Position numbers and translations under genes: made by a program
Notes under the pieces: generated by a model
The model's input: only the letters and a program-made list of their open reading frames with translations
Database searches by the model: none
What the model was told of the DNA's origin: nothing
Part shown: piece by piece, positions 35,001-47,000 of the stretch
Numbering within the stretch: the first letter of the stretch is position 1
Layout: each line of letters opens with the position of its first letter
Assembly (NCBI GenBank): GCA_904066235.2
Contig: CAJFCV020000003.1
Location: 4,464,001-4,528,000 of the forward strand
From: Bursaphelenchus xylophilus
Taxonomy: Eukaryota > Nematoda > Chromadorea > Rhabditida > Aphelenchoididae
Direction of reading: 5' to 3'
Length of the DNA: 64,000 nt

Positions 35001-38000
35001 GAATTGTTTTAGTCTGGAAAAGATGTGTTTTCCATGGCCTGTTTTTTATTTTTTTTTTAGCCCAAGAATGTTTTTGATGGCTTTGTTTTGTTGTTCAGTT
35101 ACTGAAAGTCCTTGAATCCCGCCGGATATGCTGAATTTTTTTAGCATTCTTTTTTCGGAGCCTCATTTTTAGCGTTTTTTCTGTTTAAGACTAACAAAAA
35201 AACAGATTTTGGTCATGAAAACGTTAAATTCAAATTCTGGTCATGAAAAGTGTCTAGAGAGTGGTTAATGTTAGTGTTACATGGTTCCTTATCGGCGTCA
35301 CTAAAATTTCCTCTTTTTTAGCCCTTGCCGATCTTTCCCTCTCACACGAACTCTTTGTGGACACCAGTTTGGCCAACAATTCGTCGTCCTCGAACAGCTT
35401 CAACATGACCAACGACGCTCCTCACACTCATCCTGTTAACTCTACCAATCATGGGTCATCTCCATCGAATATTTGGAAACGAATCATCTCAAGGAAACGT
35501 GCCGTCTCGGCATGTCATGAACAGGTAAGTTGGTTATTCATTTTAAAAGCTTTTGCTGATTCCGTCTCACTATATTTTCGTCATTGTGACAATTGTTTGT
35601 GTGGAGGTGCTGTAGCATTTCTTTTTTGATTTATTGGATCAGAGAACGGGCCTGAAGCAGTCTTTTTTTTCGTATGGCCCACCTTTTGTTCCAGAGTTTT
35701 GCACCGGTCGGCCCTTTTGTCTTGAGCTTGAAGCTAAAGCCGGCAATTTTATTATTCCGGGGTGCCTGCCATGAATCCAATAAATTTGAGAATCCACTTA
35801 TTTCTCATCCATATTTATGGCCGACGAGATTTCTCCAATTCTCCATGAAATTGGAGGAGTCTTGCCGTTCGCAAGTATGTGAAAAGAAACAAAAAGGAGT
35901 TTAAACTGGGAATTTAATAACGGAATTTGATTGTAATAGAAGGCATGGGAATCTCTTCTCCCCTTTTGCAGATGGGTTGGGAAATTCAGAAATTGGGTTT
36001 TGAACCTAATGAAAATGCTTCGAGAAGAAGTAAAACGGTTGGAAATGGGCTTAGAGTGTCGAGAATGAAGTTTTGAGTATTGATATTGGTACAGGGTGGT
36101 ATAGAATGAGGCTTTCATTGTGAATATCGGTCTTTTGTCCCTCTCTGATGAATAGAAATGTAATTTACTCGGGTTGATTCATAACTTGTCACATAATTGT
36201 ACTATCCCTTCCGGAAATTCGCCGGACTGATTTTTGACTGTGCGAAAAATGTCAAGGTGACAGCGACAGCTGAAAAATAGTCTATTGCACAGTACAAAGA
36301 CAACCTTTGTTTTTGGACAGTGCGTGTAGCCGATTTCAGCCGAGCGACTTTCCGAAAGGACTTGTGTGTTCCATGAACACGGATGTTTACATTCATTTCA
36401 CACTTGGATTTGGTCGTATGCGACTTACTTCGCATGTAATTAGCATACTTAGAAGTTTCGCAGATTGTTATTGCTTTAGAGCAGTACCGCGTTTGTTGTT
36501 GAGTTTCTTTGAAATTATGTTCAAACTTGGCTGTTTAAACAAATGAAATTTCTTTCATTTCAAGGCTTTTTGGATGTTTGGCTAAACGATTTTTGTCAAA
36601 ATCTGTATTGGTTTTTATCGCAATCGAGAGCTATAGCGGTGTTTCTTGATTATAGAAATGATATTTGTCTCGGATTGTTAACGAATCACACCCTGATTGT
36701 TGCGGCTCCATGAATCGTGGTCTCGTTCCCATTTGACATTATTTCTTCGATAATTCATTGTTTTGTTTCCTTCATCAAAAAGCAGGACTTTGTTATTATA
36801 TCGGGAAGATAATTAGCTGCTCGAAGTTCTGTTTTCATACCCTGTGCGTCGTCACGTTCCTCACGTCCTATGACCATCACTCCCTTGTCCAACGTTTTTT
36901 GGCCAGACAGGCTTGTGCGTTCGTCCTTTTTACTTGACCGAGGGCGAATTTATAAAGTGCTTTATCTTTCTCCCTGCTTCTAACTCACACTCTAAAGTTT
37001 TGGACTCGAGATCCTTAATGTTTTCGAGTTGTTTCCAGAAATTATGGATGTGGTTTCGATAGGAAACAGTGGGATGACTTGAATAAAAATGAAAGGTTTC
37101 TTGATACAGAACATGTTAGAGTAAAGAGGTATCAATAGAAAGCCCTTTGATGTAAAAAACAGCAGGGACAATAAAAGAATGTTGGTTTTGAAGATAAATG
37201 ATTCGGGCATCTTTCGAGGATTTTTGAAGCTGAAACAGAAATTTGGGAAATGAGGAAAAGGCTTTCTCTTGAAACGTGATATTTTTATTCCTTTGATGCT
37301 TATTGCTACTGAATTTTAGGTCTTCTTGATTACTTTTTTTCAATTACGCATTCTGACGGTCGAGAACCTCAATTCTTTTTCAAGACATCCTAGTCTTCCC
37401 AGTCCACACCGCGTAAAGTTATAAAGAATCGGCTGTGTGTAGCTGAAATGGTCTCAGACTTGTATCATATGATATTGAGCAACTAGCACAAGATAAAAAG
37501 CTTTTTTCGCCAAAGCTTTTTTGACACTTATGATCTGAGGTATCTACTGTAATTTCCCGTGAGAATTATGAGAAGAAGGCACGACCTTCCAATTTCCACT
37601 CATTACATTCCTTCGCGATTTCCTTCTTTTCTTGCTTAGGCTTTCTCAACGGCGTTTTCTTTGTGTTATTTGATCAAATGACGTCACCCAACGAAGATTT
37701 TCGCTCGCTATTGCCTGACCCGATCATAGGCAGCCATGTGATGGCTTTGATAACATTAACTTGCAACCCACAGGCTTGTAAATGTTGTACTCGGGATTGT
37801 TTGCGGTCAGGGTGGGCTGAAAATACTCGCCACTTTTTTGGAAGATTTCGCCGTTTTCTTTCGTTGATTTCAAAGAAAAACTTTGGATGAATAAAAGATT
37901 GTTGACGGTTAAAGGCCTCACTTTAGCACATGTCGTCTGAAGGGTTTGGTGTTTGTTTTCCTTTGTGGCTTTTTCAAAACAGATCCTACTTTATCTCGGT

Positions 38001-41000
38001 TCGATGTTTTCCATTCAATTTATATGGCTTATTCCTTGAGTCAGCCAAAATCTTTTCCACAATGCATCCCTGTACCGGTTGTCCCTTATATTTATGTAAA
38101 TTCGCACTCATTTTTCACGTTTTTCAGAACCAAAACGACACTCCTCCGGATTATTTCTCGAGCTCCTTCAACTGCGACAGCGACCGCCAAATGGTTTCTC
38201 CGCTGTCCGTTAACTGTAAATTATTTTTAATCAAGCATTTGTATTAATTTACTTTCGACTTGATTTTGAAAATTATGTTGAGAAATACTGTGATTTGTGA
38301 TAAGTGAGCTCTCGATTATACTTTTTTTTGCTGTCTTGAGGGTGGTTGTCAAGAAAAATCACCTCATTGCTCGCTTTTTATTGCGCGAAACTTGTCAGCT
38401 TGCCCCGTTAAGACGCTCACGAGTGTCAATTTTAGAAACGCAGCACGAGATTTTTATTTATTTACTTTGTACTCCGAAGCGGGAAAACATAAACGATCTA
38501 AAGGCGTCTCGAATGTCACGTCTCTCCTTCCCTGAACATTGATAATACCATTAGTGATTACAAATTAAAACAAGTTTTATTGGGGTTTTTCTGGGTCTGG
38601 CTGCCGTAAAAGGGAGTTGAAACAGTGCTACACCGAAAAGAGGACTGTTTTCGATCTTTTGGTTGTTTTACATTCGTGTAACGCAATTTGATATTATTAA
38701 AATTGATTTTTCGATCAACTGTGTATACTAATTTAGGTCTTTAGACTTTTTAGGTTTTATTTTTGCTTACAAAAATCAAATTCGATGATTTTTTCATAGT
38801 TAGTTATTTAGGGACACAAAACGAACATGAGAAGTATAAGACGACCCTTGTTTTATGTTGTTCCATAATTTTAAAAGTCCTTGATAAGCCCTTCTTTCAT
38901 GATGATAAGTTCGGAAGCGAAGAGCGCGCCGTCGAATGTCAAAAGAATTCCTTTACATCACGCTCGCGTCTCGTTTTAAATTTTTTTGTTCTATCTGTAC
39001 TTTGAAAGTGAAGGCGCTAAGGTAATGGTGTCAATTTTGGGGTTTAGAGCCCCAGAAAGTGATGTGAAGTATGGGATCATATGTTAAAATTTTATGGCCT
39101 TGTTTTAGACGAATTTGATGATTTTGACACGGTTTTAATTTTAAAAATGAGGTCATTGTTTAATTTTTGCACTTCCATATACTTTGAACCGTTTTTGTAA
39201 CGGCTATGTAGTCAGTTGATCACATGACACATTACTTTTGATTTCATCGATGCACTTTTGATGGATTGTCTTGAAAACCCCTTCCTCAAGGCATTTTTTC
39301 GTTGAAGAGGACTTCCTGATTAGTCTCCGGCTTCTTTACAAGCCCAATTTTTTTCTCAGTCTCGCCTCCCGTCCAAAAATAAAGCATTTTTTGCGTCGAT
39401 TTTTCCAACGATAACGACTTTCGTAAGCCTTTTCGAAAGCGAAAGGGTAGCAAACTCTCTGGGGTTTACGAGAAAAATTCATAAAAAATGCTTGCTGTTT
39501 TGTTTTATGAATTTTGAGTGCATCCGGACGTATCCGGCCTCCTTTTTGAACGGAAAAACGTTTTTCTAAGGCCTAGTGTAATATAATTTTTGATAGTTTT
39601 TTTTGAAAATTATCATTTGGCAAAGATTTCTGTGATAATTTCATTTTTTTTTTCTACTCGGATTATTTCTTTGTTATTATTTTTATGAATATTTTTTAGT
39701 AAAAATTTGTCTTCCGTTAGTCCAAAAAGCAACGACCACTTTTGGTCACAAATAAAGAGATTGTAGGTAGAATGGGGCCGAAAGGGTAAAATAATTGGGC
39801 GGTTTTTTCGAGAATAATAATTTTCGCTGCATGACTACGAATTTAGAACTCCTTCTTGTTACAAATTTGGCCTTAAATTCGGGTGTTTTATGGGTTTAAA
39901 GCCTAAAAAGGGTGTAAGGCTATGTAATAGTATATTTCTTGGTATTCGATATGATTGAAAAGTGGTTTCAACTCAAATCTTACCCAATTTGGTACTAAAA
40001 AATGCCAATTTTAGCTCTCAACCGGTCCGGTGGAAACCGCACCGGCCTCCGTTCTTCGCTGCAGCCACATAATCCCAATCTTCTGAACGCATACGCCCGA
40101 AATCGCGCTGTCATGATGTACTCTCAACATAATCAACGCTCCGTGGACTCGAATGTGGATCTGGCTAGGCATGCGCTTTTAATTAGAGAGGTTGGTTTAT
40201 CTTTTTTCAAGTTTTTGGATTTTAGAATGCCAGTGCTCAAAGTACAAGGAGTTAAGGGTGTTGCGACTAACTTTGATTGCGTTTAGTAGAATTTGTGACA
40301 AAAGAGAATGCCTAATTTCTAATATGGATCATTTTTGCGTGTTAAGACCACCCAAACGAAGGAATGACCTTGGGGATTAGGAGATTAAAATTCCCTATTT
40401 TTCCGCAGGAAAAAAATTTTTAATGAATTTTTCTCCATGTTTTGATATCCGAGTGGAAAGTACGGCCTTGTTTGCCTTTTATAATCCCTAAAATACCTCG
40501 AAAATGTCCCGTCAACAAACCCAGACTTTCCTTTTGTACACGAAGTCTTTGAAAACACCGGCACTCCGCAGCAAAGAACACTGAATTCTCTTGAATTTTA
40601 ATACGGAATATATGTTCATTCTCCTCCAAATACCCGCTTTCCATTCGGTTTCCCGGTGGCTACAACCAGGGACTGGGTTTTCCCTTTCGGTCTCCTTCCC
40701 TTCCCCAAAGGCTCCTGTTTTAACCGCTCTGTTACTTACTCGCCCTTTCATTGGACTCTCTTTTTTTCCCGAAAGGTTTTTACATATTGTTCTGGATTTG
40801 TTTCCGCTCAAGCCGAGAGAATAATTCGTTTTGGCCACTATGAACTTTGTGTGTATTTTCTTTTGTCATTTTATAGGAAATTCAACGAGATTTTGTGATT
40901 ACACGTTTTTCGGATTAATTTTCTGTTCCACAAATAGAATTGAACTTTTTGGACAATTTATTTATACACAAAAAACTTTGTTAATATATTTGCAACGAGA

Positions 41001-44000
41001 TTCAATGTGAGTGAGGATTTGGTTTGTTGATTAGTTCATCTTCAGTGGGCTCAAAATTTTCCGTGGAGTTGTCGCTTTCCCAAATAGGTTCTTCTTGTTG
41101 TTATTCCCATTGTTTTCATGACTTGCTGCCTTTCTTGTAATTTCCACAACTTCCATGACATCTAGAGCATTGTCGTGAGGCGGCTGGATGTTGTGTTTGT
41201 CGTAGTATTCCTTCTTTGAAGGAGAACTGCTGTTGAAAACTTGGATTTTCGGTTTGTGGCTGATATGTTGCTCATTCGGAGCCATAATGGAGGTATTGTA
41301 GAATTGCGGGATCAACGTTTGATAGTAGGGCTGGATGAAATTGAGCGTCGACTGGATTTGTAAGGAAGAGAAACCTGGAATTTGATGGAGAAATGAGTTT
41401 TGGTGGATCTTTAAATGTATGAAGTCTTTATATGGTAATCTTGACATACCAGTAATTTCTTCGGTCATCTTGACATCCTCAAAACTCGTAAAAATCACTG
41501 CGGCGGCAAGTTGTCGATAACTATAATGCAACCATTCTTTATCGATCAAACTGATGTCCAAAACCTGAAAAAAATCGTTTTCTTCAGGTGGAATATGTTG
41601 GTTGACGAAAGTTTGTTTGAAATTTTACCTCAGCCAGTTTGATGAACTCATGACGCATAAAAACGGGCACAGCGAACTGTCTCGTTTTGGTTTTGTGAAC
41701 TTCGAAATGATTATCGAATTTGTCAACTAAAGGGGACGTCGATAAGTCCGAAAAACCTGAGTCTTGTGTGAAATGTTGACTAGAACTGGCTCCATTTGGA
41801 CTCAAGGATCTCCTCTTCGGTCTTGGGGCACAAATCTCCTCTAAACCTCGCATAATATTGATCAAGTTGGCTTACCTTCAATAGCAATTAGTTGGAGAAA
41901 GAAGGCGAGCCATTGAATCGCTGTCATTGGTGTGCAATGATAATCTAATCTGCTCAATAATTCCTCTTCCATTTTTAGTATTTGCTCTCCGGTAAAGTAT
42001 TGCCAAAGGGAGTTGTTCTCTCGACAAAAGTGGAGCATAAGTTTGGGAGATGGGGTTCGAAATTCTTCGACCTTCCCGGCAATGTGGAGGGATGCCATTC
42101 CGATTAAACCACATCTTTCGAGCAGATTTTCTTTGAATGTGGAGCGAGTGATGTACCGATCGACAAGGTCCATTGCCAAATGAAAGGTTTCTCGATGAAG
42201 ATTTAGTTGAGAACACAGCTATAAACAAATATTCTTATGGCTTGCCTTAATCGTACCTTTAGTATGTTCTCATAGATTGTAATTCGAATGTCTTGAAGAC
42301 TAGGATCATTATCTATGACATGGTAATCTCGGGCATATTGGGGAGTTTTCTTCTCATCAGCGGATTCGCACAAACTTTCCCAAAGTTTTGTGGGTGATCC
42401 AAATTGATTCATTCCGTGTAATGCCAGTGGCAAAACAATGGGCTTCTGAGGACTTAGCTGAAAAAAAGGTTTTAGTTGTGCGTTAAAATAGATTTGAGTA
42501 ACATACTGAGGCTCTGTAAGATCTCTTAGCCGGCGCTCGGCTGTTATCTGCTCCTGGACTAGGCCATTGCATATGCTCTGGAGTCGAATGGACCTTATAC
42601 TTGCTAATGGAGCAATCGCTGAACCCTGAATCGTCCAAATTTCTGGCATTCTTTTTGATGATTGGTTTAACATCAGCCAAAGGAACCCTTATCCGTTTGA
42701 TTGGACTGTATTGCGGCTCAGCGGCATCGTGCGCTTTCCGCATCTGAAAACAGCGAAAAGATTATGCAAATCACGGGTTGTCACTGCAAGAGTTTTTTTA
42801 TATAGCGATAGAACCAACAACCTCCAAACGACCTCTAATTTGGGGGTTGGGTAAGATAGCAAAAGAAACAGCGATTCTTATCAACGGAACGCCGAAAGTT
42901 TATTCAGAGGTGATTAGAGAGGGTAAACAGTAGTTGGGATTGTATACAACCGATTAGAAGTTGCCTCGAACTTGTATACAAGAGATTAAAAGACGAAAAC
43001 ATTCATCGAATGTGATTATAAAGTAAAATTGAGTCCAATAGAATGTGAATGTACAGTAATTGAAAGAAATATGGGTGGCACGCCAATGATCAAACTACTC
43101 GCAACGATACGCAATTACATCCATGACTTGATCCCAAAAAAACATAAAGAGAAGGCGTCCACCAAAAACGCAGCAGCTGTTGAGTGAGCGACGGAAAGTC
43201 TTGGGACCAAGGGAAGGCAAATGGCATATTCAAACCGAAAATTGCGCGCGCAAGTCTCCGATCTTCCCCTCCTCTTCGGCTCGGGCGTTTGTGCCATTTT
43301 TTCGTCCGTTTTTTCGGCAGCGAACGCAACCTGATCGAGATTCATTTGTGATGAAAATTTGCATTGGGTTTATGAGCAAAAACGCATCAATCATAATGTA
43401 AACACACAGTAAGACAGTATTAAAAAGAAGATGGGTAATTAGGAAAGAGGTTCAAAAAAGACGAAAATAAAAGTTGTGGCAAGAGTTTTCTCTTATCCTA
43501 CAAAGTTCCGCTCGATCGCTGGTTTTTGTTCTCGGCTCCCAGCGAAGCTGCGGTTACCCTTGGAGTTCTTTTCGAATTTGTATGAAGTTGAATAGGATCG
43601 CGCGTCTTTTTAATGTTCCCGCTTAAGGTTGTTAAGAAATTTTTGAAATTTTGTAAGCCGAATTGTTCCTTCTTGGCAGACTAATTCCATAGGGAGTACA
43701 ACTAATTGCAACTAGAATTCACGGAATTGCTATACGTGGAATAAGCGTTCGAAGGCTTTGTTTTTCAGTATTTCCAATTTGACCAAAATGAAAAGAAGTT
43801 CTAATCATAGAATAATGATTTTTGCCTATATTGCTTTCACAGACTGCAATTATGAGCTCTATAATTTTGGAAACTCGTGATCCGACGTCAGAAGGGCCCC
43901 TTCTTGCAACTTTTATTTATTCCTTGAGGTTTTTCGACCTTTCGTTCCTCCTCGAATCAAAAGATTGTTTGCTAAAATTATTTGCCTCATATTCTTGTTT

Positions 44001-47000
44001 GAATTTTCGATACATTTGTGGGGGAATCGTTGCTGTCACGAGGGGAAGGAGTTTTTATTGAAAGGAATGGAACTTTCTCTAAACCGTTCGCTTTCTAAAA
44101 GCCGAGACCATATGGCGTCGTCATTTATATTGGGGATCACAACTTACGTGGGTCCTGAGACACATCTTGCGATAATTATGGTCGTCCGGGTGTGAGGATG
44201 GTATCATGTGTGCTTTTAAGAGCTGTAGAGCGCTTTTTTTGGGGGTATAAACGAGTAGTACGTCATTGGCACAAGTTTATTGGCCTTTTCCTCCTAAAGG
44301 CCGGGGCGTACGACCCAAACGATGATATAGTTCTCGACAAAATCTTTCTACTATTTCTTTGGCCTCGTGCGAAAACAAATTGTATAAATTTCCGACGGCG
44401 CTTTTCCGTGTCCGCCTTAACACTTGGAACCTTATTTGCACACAGTTTTCGGGGATCAGTCACCGAATGTTGTCCAGGGACTGACCTTCAATCGAATCCA
44501 GACCTTGCGGGTCTAAACGAAGTTGTTTTTGAAGAAAAAGGACAAAGTGTTCGGCCTTATTGACGCAAAATCCCACGTGTTCTCTCCCCATCTTCCACAT
44601 TGACTCTTTTTATCTTGGCCCTTTCTCCTTCCTCTTTCGCTCTCTGCGGGTTTCAAGCGGTTGGAGGAGGGGATGAAGAAAATAAAGGCTCTCCAGGATG
44701 TTAGATACCCCTTTTTTGTCTATAATAGGAAACTTGAAAGGAAACTTTCCTAAAAGGGTTTTTCTACGGAAGTTGTGTGTGATAAGGAGAAGATTGTTGA
44801 GGAATTTTTATAATACGAGATCGCTAATGACGTTTTGATAAGTATTTTTTGAACGTGAAATCCCCTCCAATTATGATCAAGGTTATGTTTTCTTTGTCGG
44901 AAGAACATGCCTTGCCTGATCTCTCAGTGATCTCTCGGCTACATGTGTGAAATAACAACTGTTTTCCCTCCACCCTACGTCTTTTTTGCCCTCGTTTCCT
45001 TGATCAGAACGCGTGAGGAGCCAATTGGCCTGGGTTATAATTTATTGGGCCTAGATGTTTTTCGCGATATCACATCATTGGATTGGACTATGCCCGGTTA
45101 ACCTGTTGACATAGATTTGTTTCCTTGTTTCGTTTTCGCTCTGACTTTGTTTTGCTCGAGAAAGGCTATTAATTTGTGAATGTTGACATTTCCCACGGAG
45201 TGTTCAGTTAATTAATTTTCCTGCATTCTCTATTATGCCAGTTTTTGAAGACTTGTCGGTTCTCTAACTCCTCCGGGCTTCCCTTCCCCCTCCGTGGTCC
45301 ATTCGCAAGTTTAGTTTGGCCGCCGTTCCAGTTGTTGGAAACGGGAATCCGAGGGAAATGAGGTTGGAGGTTTCCTCTGGCTAACACTAAAAAAAATAAA
45401 TAAGTTTTTCTCATAGTATAGGTGACGTTCGTTCCCACTCTCTCCTTGCCGAGCCTCTAAAGCCAACCCTTCCAAAGATTATTTTGGAATTTGTCTTTTT
45501 TGTTGCTTCAGTGTTTCCCATATTTATTTCAAATTTGGTTGTAATAGCAGCATCGGAAAGTACTTTAAAGTCCCTTCGATCAAATTTAAATAAGGTGTTC
45601 GTCTTTTGCGAGATTTCGAAACCTTCTTCTATCCCTGCAGAATATCGGCCTCGGTTCTCTTTGCGAAGCCCTCTCCGGCCTCCACCCTGTTTTCCCACTC
45701 GGGCCGTTCGTCAGCGCCGCGATAGTCACGTGCTGTTTCATTACGGACCGAAAAACGAAAAAATTGCCGCTTAATTTTTTTCGGTTGTGGCTATCTAATC
45801 CCCTTACCGCGATAAGGAGTTTGTTATTTTCGATGATGAAAAATACAACACAGGAAACGAGGTGCACCCGGTTTTTGAATTAACTAGTGAGATTTGAGGT
45901 TCGACTAAAATTCATCAATTAGGTTTTTGAAAAGATGAATTATTGCGGTTTGAATAAACATTCGGATTTCTTGCCCATTCAGACATTGTTGTCATGTCTT
46001 TAGGACGTGAATTGTTAAGAATTTGGAGTGCTGTTTGTTATTTCGATTCAATTTCCATATATAATAGTGCTCACACGGGGTTAAAGACTACTCTCTCACT
46101 TCCCCCTTTTTGTTTGTATTTTCCCCTGTATTTTTATGGCCGGAGGGAATTTAAAGACCGAGAGAAGGAGAAGATCCTTTACGGAATCATAAAACCTTGC
46201 AAATAGAAAAATTGCAAACGTTTTTATGAGCCGTTGAATTGATCAGGTCAAGTTATTTGAACTGAAATCGAGAGATCTTTGTTCACTCAGCTTTTACAGA
46301 GCTGGTCTGTTTTCGAAGCTATCACTGTGTTTTCGCTTTTTTTGTACTCTGTTTTTCTCCATAATTACTCTTATTGCATCGTACTGGCATTATCCGTTTT
46401 TGTCAGCTCTCATCCGCCATTGGATGGGTGGCTTGTTGTTTTCCGACTTGTTTGACCCGATCCTCTCTTCATTTTCCTCCTTGTCCATCATTCCCAACGT
46501 TCCCTTCTCCTCCGGATTAGTGTCTTGTGATTTGAGTAGCCGTTTAAAGTGCAATTCCCCCCTTCGTTGGTTTCCATGGCTTAATTAGTCATGCCACATA
46601 ACAATTGTATTCGCGGAAAAACAACGTTATGTGGTTGGGCTGTTGTCATCAAGTGGAACAATGTTCCTTCTTGTTTTTGCAAAATTCGGAAATGGTTTTG
46701 GCCTTGGAATTGTAACTCGCTATAAATTAGAGGACATTAATCTAATGGAATTTTGGAAGAATTAATCTATTTTTGACGGCCTCGTGACTTGTAAATCGCT
46801 CTGTTATCCTGTATTCCGTCCAAGAATAGCATTCACATCTCCGAATTTAGCCCCCGGACTCGCGCGTCCAAAACGTCGCAGCTACGTAGTTGTTCTAGCC
46901 GGGCGTCGAGGACCCCATTCCAAAAACGCCGCCCCTCAATCCATGTTCACGGCCGCGAAGAGCGGCCAACTTCGGCGCGGCCGATTCTCCAAGTCCAAGA

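Noticed and set aside
45630..45770. Possible extra AMPK gamma exon after a CCCTGCAG acceptor
   Set aside because: Ser/Pro-rich composition is suggestive, but no usable donor in the required phase was found and the gene closes in frame without it.
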